DNA from: CBDUXT01 sp965371245
GTDB lineage: Bacteria > Planctomycetota > Phycisphaerae > UBA1845
Reading direction: 5' to 3'
Assembly (NCBI GenBank): GCA_965371245.1
Contig: CBDUXT010000097.1
Coordinates: 1-20,006 of the forward strand
Length of the DNA stretch: 20,006 nt
Of the stretch, positions 1 to 7,600 are shown piece after piece. The notes beneath the pieces are model-generated. The model had not been told where the DNA came from and ran no database searches. It saw only the letters and a program-made list of their open reading frames with translations. The translations under genes and the position numbers were made by a program. The first letter of the stretch is position 1, and each line of letters opens with the position of its first letter.

Positions 1-19
1 CCTTTTCTCGCCGTCCGTC

Positions 20-50
20 CCCCACCCTTCGTGAAAAACGAAGGATGGGG
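20..50. repeat. Imperfect palindrome / hairpin downstream of the M50 protease gene
   Basis: Two 13-nt arms (20-32 and 38-50) are complementary with a single mismatch and enclose the loop GAAAA. The arms contain CCCTTCGT and ACGAAGG. The hairpin lies about 70 nt beyond the stop of the minus-strand protease gene. Neither side has a T-tract, so it is not a standard intrinsic terminator. It could stabilise mRNA 3' ends or be a copy of a dispersed palindromic (REP-like) element. The structure is seen directly; the role is inferred. Confidence 0.6.
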
Positions 51-119
51 CACCCGCATCGCCGTCTTTCCTGGCGAAACCGTTGACGATGCAAGACCGA
101 CCCCGCCGGCAACTGCTTC

Positions 120-1184
120 CTACCCGTCTTCGGACTCCGACCGCTGGCGCTGGGTTTCGTGTTCGAGGGTGCGGCGTTCGGCCGGGGTTAGTGAATCCAT
201 CCCCGTCGCGGAAATCTTCGCCAGGATGCGCTCGACGGCCCGGTCGTGTTCGTCGCGGCGCTTTTTCTCCCACTCGACCTTGAGCGCCTCCTTTCGCGCC
301 CGGCGGCGCTCGAAGAAACCGGGGCCTCTTGCCGGCTTGGCGTCATCGCGATTGAGCGAGGAATAGCCCTGCGAGAAGTCATAGCCGAACTCGCCGGCGC
401 CGAACTCACCTTGCTCCTTTAGCTGTCGCCGCGTCTGGTAGCAGGTGAGGTAGCCGAAGACCGCGATCATCAACAGCAACCAGCTCTGCTCGGCGAACAG
501 ACCGAACAGCCCGACGACTACGGCGCCGATCATGCCGGTCGTCGTGGCGATCGCCATTGATGCGGTGTAGCCCTTCCTTGGCCACAGCCACGCCTGAACG
601 ATCCGCCCGCCATCGAAGGGAAAGATGGGGAGCAGGTTGATGAGCAACAGGAAGTAGCTCAAACCGAAGACCATCATCGTCCAGTGTTGCCCGGTGGAGG
701 GAATGATCGTCGCATCCACCGGCCAGGTCGGGTGCAGCGGGTTCCACGGAACGGCCCCGAGGCTCCCCGTCCACACAACCAGAATGAGCGTGCAGATCAT
801 GCAGATGAACACGTTGACCAGCGGCCCGGCGACGGTGGTGGCCATGTGCGCGGCGGCGTTGTGCGGCGGATTGGCGTAGGCGAGCCCGCCTAGCGGCCAG
901 AGGAGAATCTCATCGGCCTCACCGCCGACGAAGCGGGCGCCGAAGCAGTGGCCAAACTCGTGACACAGGACGATCAGGAACAAAATGGCGTACATGCCCA
1001 GGGCGTCGATCAGCGTGGCGGTCAGTCCGGGTCCGACTTCCCCCTCCTTGGGCATTTCCATCCAAACCAGAATGACCGCGCACAGGATGAACGCGACGTG
1101 GACCTTGATCCGCACGCCGAACAGCCGGCCAACAGGGAACGACCAGTTGACCGGGTTGTCCTGTGGTCTTTCCGTTGGAAACAT
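120..1184 (-). CDS. Site-2 protease family (M50) intramembrane zinc metalloprotease
   Basis: Polytopic membrane protein of 354 aa. The zinc-binding motif HEFGH is at residues 75-79 inside a hydrophobic helix, and the second metal-ligand motif NLLPIFPFDGG is at 183-193. These are the two hallmarks of M50 proteases, which cut transmembrane substrates in the membrane. About six hydrophobic segments lie between residues 27 and 250. There is no PDZ domain, so it belongs to the compact M50B-like group rather than RseP. Residues 290-315 are highly charged, and a motif at 317-348 is shared with the neighbouring rhomboid protein. I chose the ATG at 1184, with AAAGGGG 11 nt upstream; an in-frame GTG at 1205 would add seven residues but has no Shine-Dalgarno. 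It is probably the last gene of the Nudix-rhomboid-M50 operon, though 173 bp carrying a palindromic repeat separate it from the rhomboid gene. The substrate is unknown. Confidence 0.88.
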   Translation of the reverse strand: MFPTERPQDNPVNWSFPVGRLFGVRIKVHVAFILCAVILVWMEMPKEGEVGPGLTATLIDALGMYAILFLIVLCHEFGHCFGARFVGGEADEILLWPLGGLAYANPPHNAAAHMATTVAGPLVNVFICMICTLILVVWTGSLGAVPWNPLHPTWPVDATIIPSTGQHWTMMVFGLSYFLLLINLLPIFPFDGGRIVQAWLWPRKGYTASMAIATTTGMIGAVVVGLFGLFAEQSWLLLMIAVFGYLTCYQTRRQLKEQGEFGAGEFGYDFSQGYSSLNRDDAKPARGPGFFERRRARKEALKVEWEKKRRDEHDRAVERILAKISATGMDSLTPAERRTLEHETQRQRSESEDG

Positions 1185-1221
1185 GCCGACAACGGCCCCT
1201 TTCACCGTGCGTAAAGAAGTT

Positions 1222-1303
1222 TCTTTCCGAGCCGCGACCGTGAGGGAACGTCTTGTTCTCCGCGAAACAGCGCTCCCTTACGGTCACGGCTCGGATAAGA
1301 GAG
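1222..1303. repeat. REP-like inverted repeat (copy 1, both arms intact)
   Basis: The left arm (1227-1250) and right arm (1271-1294) are reverse complements at 21 of 24 positions and are separated by 20 nt. The core is GAGCCGCGACCGTGAGGG, preceded on the left by TCTTTCC and mirrored on the right by a similar GGATAAGAGA flank. A second, more degenerate copy lies at 19851-19907. It occupies the gap between the rhomboid and M50 genes. Every reading frame through it gives artefactual peptides such as 'PHGRGSER'. It has no coding capacity of its own and is consistent with a dispersed palindromic unit (REP/BIME or MITE remnant). Confidence 0.75.
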
Positions 1304-1357
1304 CATTCCGTTCCGGGCTAGGCTCTCGCCCACGTGCAAGCGTCGGCGTCCACCCCA

Positions 1358-2269
1358 CTAGAGGCGATCGATCCGCCCGGCGTCGCGCTCCCGCGCTCGT
1401 TGCCGTTCGGTGGCGTCTTGAAGCGACCTTTTTTCTTTCTCGCTGAGCGTGTGGATGCCACCGTCGTAGACCTTCTTGAGGATCCGATCGATGGTTTCTT
1501 CATCGTCGCGGCGCTGGGCGATCTTGGCTTGGAAGCCGCCCGGTCTTTTCCGGTGCATCGACCGGCCCACGAGCGGCAGGCGCCACTCCGTTCGGGTCCA
1601 CCACGCATCGCCCTTCCACACCCACCACGCCCCGAAGACCATCCCCGCGAGGTGGCAGGCGTCGCCACCGGAATTCTTGCCGCCGGTGTACACGTTCAGC
1701 GCGTACCATCCGCCGAACAGCAGAGCGCCCGTCCGAATCTTGATCGGGAACATGAAAAAGATCAGAAGCTGCGCTTGTGGATATCGGACCGCGCAGGCAC
1801 CGAGTAGCCCGAGTACGCACCCGGATGCACCGGCCGCGATGCTCTCCATGTGCAACCAGCCTGCCTTGCACAAGACGATGTAGAAGACGCTTCCGAGCAG
1901 CCCGGCGATCGTGTAGACGGCCAGGAACTTTCGCGGCCCCCAGTCCCGCTCAAGCGGTCGGCCCAGGAAGTGAAGGCCGATCATGTTCATCAGGATGTGC
2001 CTGAAATCCCAATGGAGGTAGTCGGCCGTGATCGTTCGCCAAATCTGCCCCTTGAGCACAAGGGGCGTGTACATCGCGCCCCATTGAAACACCGGGCTTC
2101 CGTCAACCTGGCCTCGTGAACTCGTGATGTTGCACAAGACGAAGACCGCCACGTTGATGATGATCAGCGTGGTGACGATGCTTCGCCCGCCGAGTCCGCG
2201 GACGGGTCCGGCAGACCAGGTCGGCCGGTGCGACGGACCCGCTGCATAATCTCGATCTTGCCAACCCAT
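1358..2269 (-). CDS. Rhomboid family intramembrane serine protease
   Basis: Integral membrane protein of 303 aa. It carries the rhomboid catalytic dyad, Ser149 in GASG (147-150) and His206 in HLAG (206-209). The conserved HxxxN element on the second helix is H91-I-L-M-N95. Around these lie six hydrophobic segments starting near residue 31, as in a six-helix bacterial rhomboid core. Rhomboids cleave single-pass membrane proteins within the lipid bilayer. After the core, a charged cytoplasmic tail (about 225-303) ends in a motif at 260-291 that matches the tail of the adjacent M50 protease. I recall a DUF6576-type domain at the end of some rhomboids that fits this, but I cannot confirm the assignment. 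The ATG lies 7 nt after the Nudix stop codon, has no clear Shine-Dalgarno and is probably translated by coupling. Confidence 0.92.
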   Translation of the reverse strand: MGWQDRDYAAGPSHRPTWSAGPVRGLGGRSIVTTLIIINVAVFVLCNITSSRGQVDGSPVFQWGAMYTPLVLKGQIWRTITADYLHWDFRHILMNMIGLHFLGRPLERDWGPRKFLAVYTIAGLLGSVFYIVLCKAGWLHMESIAAGASGCVLGLLGACAVRYPQAQLLIFFMFPIKIRTGALLFGGWYALNVYTGGKNSGGDACHLAGMVFGAWWVWKGDAWWTRTEWRLPLVGRSMHRKRPGGFQAKIAQRRDDEETIDRILKKVYDGGIHTLSEKEKRSLQDATERQRARERDAGRIDRL

Positions 2270-2275
2270 GTGTTG

Positions 2276-2797
2276 TCAGCCTGTTTGACTCATTGCCGCC
2301 AGAAAATAGTGCCCGAGCACGGCGATCGTTTTCCCGTCTCGAAACTCGCCGTCCAGAAGGCGGCGTCTGGCCTCATCAACCGTGATGCGTTCGACTTCAA
2401 TCCGCTCGCCACCCTGAAGATCCTGCCCGACATAGGTCAGCTCCGTGGCGACGAACGCCCGCATGAGTTCCGTGCAGATGCCCGGCGAGGTGAAAAACTC
2501 CATCAGCGGCGTCATCGTCCCCGCGCGGTAGCCGGTTTCTTCCTCGAGTTCTCGGCAGGCCGTCTCGATCGGCGGCTCGTTCGGCTCGATCGTACCGGCC
2601 GGCAGCTCCCACAACTCCTGGTCAACAGAGTAGCGGAAGTTGCGGATCATCACGATCCGCCCGTCAGTAAGAAGCGGCAGGGTCACCACCGCGCCGGGAT
2701 GCACGACGACGTCGCGATGGATCGGGTCACCGCCCGGGTTCGTGTACGACCTCTGTTCAACGGTAAACAAGCGGGTCGTAAGCAGCGGTTTATGCAT
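2276..2797 (-). CDS. Nudix hydrolase, ADP-ribose pyrophosphatase-like
   Basis: Cytoplasmic hydrolase of 173 aa. The complete Nudix box G-x5-E-x7-R-E-L-x-E-E-x-G-Y spans residues 68-90, including G68, E74 and the catalytic RELEEETGY. It is preceded by the usual ELWELPAG strand. A proline (P105, in SPGICTE) falls about 15 residues after the box, which in this superfamily points to ADP-ribose pyrophosphatase activity (ADP-ribose to AMP and ribose 5-phosphate). The substrate remains an inference. The frame stays open to 2950, but the ATG at 2797 is the better start: the family fold begins there, GGGG lies 6 nt upstream, and a near-consensus promoter sits at 2847-2875 inside the longer version. 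It is the first gene of a minus-strand operon with the rhomboid gene, separated by only 6 nt. Confidence 0.9.
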   Translation of the reverse strand: MHKPLLTTRLFTVEQRSYTNPGGDPIHRDVVVHPGAVVTLPLLTDGRIVMIRNFRYSVDQELWELPAGTIEPNEPPIETACRELEEETGYRAGTMTPLMEFFTSPGICTELMRAFVATELTYVGQDLQGGERIEVERITVDEARRRLLDGEFRDGKTIAVLGHYFLAAMSQTG

Positions 2798-2846
2798 GAA
2801 TGGCCCCGGTGAGCAGCGTCTGTGCAAGGGATAGCCTACCTGCTGG

Positions 2847-2875
2847 ATTATAGGTCCGTTGCCACGGCCGGACAA
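2847..2875 (-). promoter_or_regulatory. Sigma-70-type promoter for the Nudix-rhomboid-M50 operon
   Basis: On the minus strand, TTGTCC (2870-2875) and a perfect TATAAT (2847-2852) are separated by exactly 17 nt. The predicted start of transcription near 2840 gives a leader of about 43 nt before the Nudix ATG. This is the best promoter match in the window. Confidence 0.75.
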
Positions 2876-2928
2876 TTTGAGCGGGGTTGTCGAAAGCGGT
2901 CGCCCGGGCCGATGAATCGGTGGACGGC

Positions 2929-2957
2929 TTGTCCGCTTGGGACGCCGCAACTAAGAT
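2929..2957 (+). promoter_or_regulatory. Candidate sigma-70-type promoter for dxr-rseP
   Basis: TTGTCC (2929-2934), a 17-nt spacer and TAAGAT (2952-2957) match the consensus at 4/6 and 4/6. The -35 hexamer is identical to that of the divergent Nudix promoter 53 nt away. Transcription would start near 2964, about 40 nt before the dxr ATG. Confidence 0.5.
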
Positions 2958-3003
2958 GCCGAGCCCACCTGCGCCCGACTCGACCGCGCGGGGCCAAACA
3001 CCT

Positions 3004-4155
3004 ATGAAGAAACGAGTCATCATCCTGGGATCGACCGGCTCTGTCGGCGGCAACACGCTCGATGTTCTTGAAGGAATGCAGGACGAGTGGAAAATCGTCG
3101 GTCTGGCGGCCGGCTCCCGCTCCGAGGCCCTTTGTGAGCAGGCCAACCGATGGCGTCCCGAGGCGATCGCTCTCGCCGGTGCGTCGGGTCCGGACGCCCT
3201 TGACGGGGCGTTGGCCTACTCACCGGTCGTCTACACAGGGGCCGAGGCACTGGTCGAGTTGGTCAAGGGCGTTGAGGCCGACTGCGTGGTCAGTGCCGTC
3301 GTCGGCGTGGGCGGGCTCCAGGCTACGCTTTGTGCCGCGGAGGCGGGCCGGCGCATCGCGCTGGCCAACAAAGAGGCCATGGTAATCGCGGGGTCACTCC
3401 TGATGCCGCTGGCGCGGCGAAACGGCGCCGAGATCATTCCAATCGACAGTGAGCACTCGGCCATTTTCCAGGCGATGCACGCCGGTCGTGCGTGCGATGT
3501 TCGTAAGATTCACCTGACGGCCTCGGGCGGTCCGTTTCGCACGTGGGATGACGAGGCGATAGAGGGCGCCACCGTCGAGGACGCCCTTCGTCACCCGACG
3601 TGGCGCATGGGCCCGAAGATAACGATCGACTCGGCCACCATGATGAACAAGGCCTTGGAGATCGTGGAAGCGCGGTGGCTGTTCGATTGTGAGCCCGAAC
3701 GCATCGACGTCGTCGTGCATCCGGAATCGATCATCCATTCGTTCGTGGAGTTTAAGGACGGGTCGCTGATGGCCCAACTCGGCACGCCGGACATGCGAAC
3801 ACCGATCCAGTACGCTTTGACGTATCCCAGGCGTCTGTCCTGCCCGTCGGAGCCGCTGAAGCTCACGCAAGTCGGGTCGCTTCATCTTGAGGCGCCGGAT
3901 CTGGACCGATTCCCCGCCTTGCGCCTAGGATATGACGCCGCCCGCCGCGGCGGCACGAGCGGCGCGGTCCTGAACGCCGCCAACGAGGCGGCGGTCGAAC
4001 TTTTTCGTGAAGGCGCCATTTGCTACCGCGACATCGCTCGTCATACGGAGCGAGCGCTGGCGGAGCATCCGTTTACAGCCGTGCCCACGCTCGAGGTCTT
4101 GCTCGAGGCCGATCGCTGGGCGCGCCAAGAGGTAGCTCGATGCACGACCTGTTAG
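3004..4155 (+). CDS. dxr: 1-deoxy-D-xylulose 5-phosphate reductoisomerase
   Basis: Cytoplasmic enzyme of the MEP pathway, converting 1-deoxy-D-xylulose 5-phosphate to 2-C-methyl-D-erythritol 4-phosphate with NADPH and a divalent metal. The 383-aa product has the dinucleotide-binding motif GSTGSVG at 9-15. The metal-binding residues D148 and E150 lie in IDSEHSAIFQ, and E219 lies in MMNKALEIVEA. Also present are the substrate loop ASGGPFR (173-179), the HPTWRMG block (197-203) and VVHPESIIHSFVE. Length is normal for the family. The frame is open further upstream (to 2887), but the ATG at 3004 aligns with the family N-terminus and lies downstream of the candidate promoter. The Shine-Dalgarno is weak (GGGG, about 10 nt upstream). 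Its last 16 nt overlap the start of rseP, and this dxr-rseP order is common in bacteria. Confidence 0.97.
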   Translation: MKKRVIILGSTGSVGGNTLDVLEGMQDEWKIVGLAAGSRSEALCEQANRWRPEAIALAGASGPDALDGALAYSPVVYTGAEALVELVKGVEADCVVSAVVGVGGLQATLCAAEAGRRIALANKEAMVIAGSLLMPLARRNGAEIIPIDSEHSAIFQAMHAGRACDVRKIHLTASGGPFRTWDDEAIEGATVEDALRHPTWRMGPKITIDSATMMNKALEIVEARWLFDCEPERIDVVVHPESIIHSFVEFKDGSLMAQLGTPDMRTPIQYALTYPRRLSCPSEPLKLTQVGSLHLEAPDLDRFPALRLGYDAARRGGTSGAVLNAANEAAVELFREGAICYRDIARHTERALAEHPFTAVPTLEVLLEADRWARQEVARCTTC

Positions 4156-6623
4156 CACACACCGTTTCGCCCCTGCTGGGGGCTTCGCCGTTGGTCGGCC
4201 TTTTCAGTTCGGTCTGGCCTTATGCGATCATGCTCCTGGGCTTCTCCGTCATCGTGTTCGTTCACGAACTCGGTCACTTCGCCGCCGCCAAGTGGGCCGG
4301 TGTACGGGTGGAACGCTTCGCCGTCGGATTCGGGCGCGAGCTCGTGGGATTCACCCGGGGCGAGACGCGATACTCGCTCAACATGCTTCCCCTGGGCGGT
4401 TACGTGAAGATGCTCGGGCAGGAGGACTTTGACGACAAGGCCAAAGAGCTTCAGTTCAAGTCGGACCCTCGATCGTTCGTCAACAAACCGGTGTTGCACC
4501 GCATGGTGATCGTTTCGGCCGGCGTGGTGATGAACATCCTGTTTGCGTGCCTGCTCTTTATGGTCGTGTTCCTCATCGGAATGAAGAGCATCGGATCACG
4601 AATCGCTTTTGTCGAGCAAGACAGCCCGGCCGAGCGGGCCGGTCTCATCCCCGGCGACATCATTCGCAAGATGAACGGGGAGACGATCCTCGAGTTCCGC
4701 GATGTGATGACCGTGGTCGTGCTGACGGCGCGCCATGAGTCGATCGACTTCATCATCGAGCGGGACGGCGAGCTCAAACCGTTCACCGTCGAGCCCAGCT
4801 ATCAGCCGCCCGAGGGCACGCGAGACACACGCCGCCAGATCGTGGGCATCAGCCCCGGCGTGACGCGCGAGATCCGCGGGGTGGGGCGTGAGTTCGATAC
4901 CTCGCGCGAGGACCATCCGCGCGTCGGCGATATGCTGGTCGAGATTGACGGCGTCGAAATCACCGACGACAACGCCAGCGAACTGATCAACATGCTCGCC
5001 TACACCAAGGGCGACGTCGTCGTCGAGCGCAAAAACCCGGACGACCCGGCCGCCCCGGCGAGACGGGTGGTCGTCAAAATCCCGCCGGTCCTGAGGCTCT
5101 ACCCCGACGACAAGGCCGGGAACTCGGTCAGCGTGCTGGGGCTCGCCCCGTTGGCGCGCTTCAGTTTCACCGACCCTCGAGGTCGGGCGCGGCTGGCCGG
5201 GCTGGAAGCCGGCGACACCGTCCTGAGCTGGGATGACGTTGCCTACCCATCCATGATCGACATTGCCCGCGCGATTCAGGAGTGCCCCGAACGCGACATC
5301 CATTTCAAAGTGCGCAAGCTCGACGGTCGCTCCGTCGAGGGGTTCGTCCGTCCCAAGCGCCACAAGCGCGGTCCGGCCACGATCCAAGCGAGCTTTGCAT
5401 CGATGGAGGCCGCCGAAGGGGTCTCGAGTGGTCCGCGGACCGAATGCACGATCGTTCGACCTGGTGGGCGGGCGGCAAGGGCGGGGCTGAGTGTCGGCGA
5501 CCGCATCCTTTCGTGCATGGGCGTGTCGAACCCGACCATGGCCGATGTGAACCGCGCGATCCGCACGAACGCGGGGCGATTTGTGCCGCTGACCGTGCAA
5601 AAGGCCGACGGTGCCGCCCGGGTTCTTTCCGTGGAGCCTGAAGCCCCCGGCAACATCGACGCCGCCTACCGGTTCGTCGCCCATGATCTCCTTCGGCTGG
5701 GCGAGAGCGTGGCGACCATCAACGGCAAACCGAGCCCGGGCGCCGTCGCCGGATTGGGCAAGGGTGACAAGATCACCGCGCTCAACGGGCAGCCTGTTTC
5801 AACCTGGCGCGAACTCGTTGACGTTCTGCGGGGCACGGCGGGCACGAGCGTCGAGGTCACGGTCGTCGATGCCGACGGCGTGCAGCGGTCCACGACGATC
5901 GCGGTGCCGCACAGCCTTCGCACGCTGCTGGGCGTCGGGCCCGAGTCGCGTATCGTCAGCATCGACGGCAAGCGGAAAATAATGATCGACACGCCGCGAG
6001 GCATGGAAGAGGTCGCGATCGGTTATCGAAAGGGTATCAAGGCGGCCGTCGAGTCGCTCGACGGACGAACCGGGGTGACGGTGGAGTATCGCCGGAATCC
6101 GCTTTCACCGTTGGAAACGGCGTTGGTCGATCTCGATACCGACATGGCGGATCCCTGGGTCGGTCGGATTGTCTTCGTCCCCAACATCGATCGAGCGGCC
6201 GAACTCACGTTGCTCAAGGGCAAAAACGCCTTCGACGCGATGTGGATCGGACTTCACAAGACCTATTCCTTCATGCGCCAGGTTTACACAATGATCGAGC
6301 GCATGTTGTTCAGCCGTAGCATCGGCGTGGAAAACGTGTCCGGTCCGCTGGGGATCATCAGCGTCGGTGGAGAGATGGCCCGAAGGGGGCTTGTCGATTT
6401 TCTCTACTTCATGGGGATCATCTCGGCCAATCTCGCGGTGATCAACTTCCTTCCGCTTCCGATCCTTGACGGCGGCCTGATGGTGTTTCTGTTCATCGAG
6501 AAGATCAAAGGCGGACCCGTCAGTCTCAAGGTCCAAATCGCCACGCAGATGATCGGACTGTTCCTGATCATCGGCGTGTTTGTGATCGTCACGTTCAACG
6601 ACGTCGTGCGCATCTGGGGATAA
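4140..6623 (+). CDS. rseP: RseP-like site-2 metalloprotease with about five PDZ-like modules
   Basis: Inner-membrane zinc protease of 827 aa, nearly twice the usual length of about 450. The zinc motif HELGH is at 42-46 in the first transmembrane helix and the LPLPILDGG motif at 771-779 in the C-terminal membrane part, so the catalytic frame is intact. Between them, after a membrane segment at about 122-147, lies a large periplasmic region. It shows repeated PDZ signatures (A-GL-xGD-x-I/V-hydrophobic): about 152-220, 240-312, 330-400, 434-500 and 513-590. The family normally has one or two. RseP proteins perform second-site cleavage of anti-sigma factors or remnant signal peptides. The ATG at 4140 has AAGAGG (4127-4132) 7 nt upstream and lies within the dxr end, so translation is probably coupled. 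The frame is open from 4020, but that would overlap dxr much further. No anti-sigma factor is encoded nearby. Confidence 0.93.
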   Translation: MHDLLAHTVSPLLGASPLVGLFSSVWPYAIMLLGFSVIVFVHELGHFAAAKWAGVRVERFAVGFGRELVGFTRGETRYSLNMLPLGGYVKMLGQEDFDDKAKELQFKSDPRSFVNKPVLHRMVIVSAGVVMNILFACLLFMVVFLIGMKSIGSRIAFVEQDSPAERAGLIPGDIIRKMNGETILEFRDVMTVVVLTARHESIDFIIERDGELKPFTVEPSYQPPEGTRDTRRQIVGISPGVTREIRGVGREFDTSREDHPRVGDMLVEIDGVEITDDNASELINMLAYTKGDVVVERKNPDDPAAPARRVVVKIPPVLRLYPDDKAGNSVSVLGLAPLARFSFTDPRGRARLAGLEAGDTVLSWDDVAYPSMIDIARAIQECPERDIHFKVRKLDGRSVEGFVRPKRHKRGPATIQASFASMEAAEGVSSGPRTECTIVRPGGRAARAGLSVGDRILSCMGVSNPTMADVNRAIRTNAGRFVPLTVQKADGAARVLSVEPEAPGNIDAAYRFVAHDLLRLGESVATINGKPSPGAVAGLGKGDKITALNGQPVSTWRELVDVLRGTAGTSVEVTVVDADGVQRSTTIAVPHSLRTLLGVGPESRIVSIDGKRKIMIDTPRGMEEVAIGYRKGIKAAVESLDGRTGVTVEYRRNPLSPLETALVDLDTDMADPWVGRIVFVPNIDRAAELTLLKGKNAFDAMWIGLHKTYSFMRQVYTMIERMLFSRSIGVENVSGPLGIISVGGEMARRGLVDFLYFMGIISANLAVINFLPLPILDGGLMVFLFIEKIKGGPVSLKVQIATQMIGLFLIIGVFVIVTFNDVVRIWG

Positions 6624-6850
6624 TCCGCCCTCGCAAACCTAACGGGCCTCCGCGCGTCCGAGAATTGGGCACGGTTCCTGCGTCGCGGTCGCTCGACCCC
6701 GCGGGGCTTGAGACCCTCCTCGCCTCCCGCCCGTATCGTATTGTATTTGTACGGTACAGAGACATTCGCTTCACCGCGGCCGATCGAACTCGGCACCATG
6801 CGCGCCCGTGGCTGGACGTCGGCCACGAAGCGATCGTTGGACACCTGGGC

Positions 6851-6856
6851 GAGGAG
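6851..6856 (+). promoter_or_regulatory. Shine-Dalgarno site fixing the PilZ protein start
   Basis: GAGGAG stands 6 nt before the ATG at 6863. It decides this start over an in-frame start at 6665 that has no such site and no recognisable protein sequence behind it. Confidence 0.75.
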
Positions 6857-6862
6857 CACATC

Positions 6863-7255
6863 ATGAACGCCGCTGAGATATGTCCGCTTACTGCAACAGC
6901 TCTTGAGGAACTGCTCCGGGGTCGCCAAGCAGAGTTACCCGACCGGAACGCCCCACGCCGGCGCGCGTTGCATCGCTGGCCCTTCCCTGGGACGGTGGAG
7001 CTGTGGGTGCCCGACGAGAACGGGATCGAACACTACACGCTTGCTACCTCGCTGGACTTGAGCCTGCAAGGGGCCGGCATTCGCTGCGACGAATCACTTC
7101 CAGCGGGGCTCGAACTCGCCGTCGCCATCCACGAACCGGAGGTGAGCTTCCACGGACGTGCCGTGGTTCGTCACTGCACGGCTGTGGCCGATGAATATCT
7201 GATCGGGCTTCAGTTCGTTTTTGCCAAGGATTCGGACGGGCCGACCGAAGCGTAG
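6863..7255 (+). CDS. Small PilZ-domain protein (putative c-di-GMP effector)
   Basis: Soluble protein of 130 aa, essentially one PilZ domain after a short N-terminal region. The c-di-GMP-binding signatures are RxxxR (R34-A-L-H-R38) and, after two beta strands, DxSxxG (D65-L-S-L-Q-G70). The remaining strands end in a typical YLIGLQFV (about 112-119). Both ligand-contact motifs are intact, so binding of cyclic di-GMP is likely; the output partner is unknown. The start has a strong GAGGAG 6 nt upstream. The gene is 239 bp downstream of rseP and probably has its own promoter in the AT-richer stretch around 6735-6770, where I could not identify convincing hexamers. No cyclase or phosphodiesterase gene is in the window. 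Confidence 0.82.
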   Translation: MNAAEICPLTATALEELLRGRQAELPDRNAPRRRALHRWPFPGTVELWVPDENGIEHYTLATSLDLSLQGAGIRCDESLPAGLELAVAIHEPEVSFHGRAVVRHCTAVADEYLIGLQFVFAKDSDGPTEA

Positions 7256-7447
7256 CAGCACCGGCGTCGGCCCTTCCGCGTGAGCGGCGCACTCGATCGG
7301 CCGTCAAGAGCGACGCGGCCAAGTACCGTTGAGTTGCCCTTGCGCACGCACCACGCCGTAACGACCCCTCAAAGCGCTGGCGACATCGGACTTGATGTCC
7401 CAGGAGCGACCTGTACGCCGTGGGCCTGGAATCGGACGACGTCGCGC
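7256..7447. other. Intergenic region, no gene seen
   Basis: This is the convergent gap between the PilZ gene and the Lys-rich protein gene, continuing on the far side of the terminator to 7600. The open frames on both strands have no Shine-Dalgarno and no recognisable protein features. I see no clear terminator for the PilZ gene. Confidence 0.5.
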
Positions 7448-7489
7448 AAAAAAAGGCGGGAGGCACCCGTGTCGTGACGGATACCTCCC
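7448..7489 (-). terminator. Intrinsic terminator of the Lys/Ala-rich protein gene
   Basis: Read on the minus strand, GGGAGG (7484-7489) pairs with CCTCCC (7458-7463). An inner 4-bp stem CCGT/ACGG lies beyond a 3x3 internal loop. After CGCC comes a run of seven T (7448-7454). It lies about 110 nt past the stop codon at 7601, and the plus strand has no T-run, so it acts in one direction. Confidence 0.7.
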
Positions 7490-7600
7490 ACCCTTCATGT
7501 CTTGCCCGATCGACGTTGACGGACAACCCTACCGACCGCCGTGGCGAGAGCCGGTTGACGGTTGTACGTTCCGCCGCGCCGTCGGGCGGCGCATCAAGAC

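Noticed and set aside
919..1446. Open frames on both strands across the inverted repeat at 1222-1303
   Set aside because: They are read-through of the repeat and of the M50 gene; no ribosome binding site or domain.
2887..3003. 39-codon N-terminal extension of dxr
   Set aside because: The extension overlaps the candidate promoter and has no family counterpart; the ATG at 3004 matches the family start.
4596..5684. 362-codon open frame on the minus strand
   Set aside because: It is the mirror of the rseP PDZ region; no ribosome binding site and no recognisable domain.
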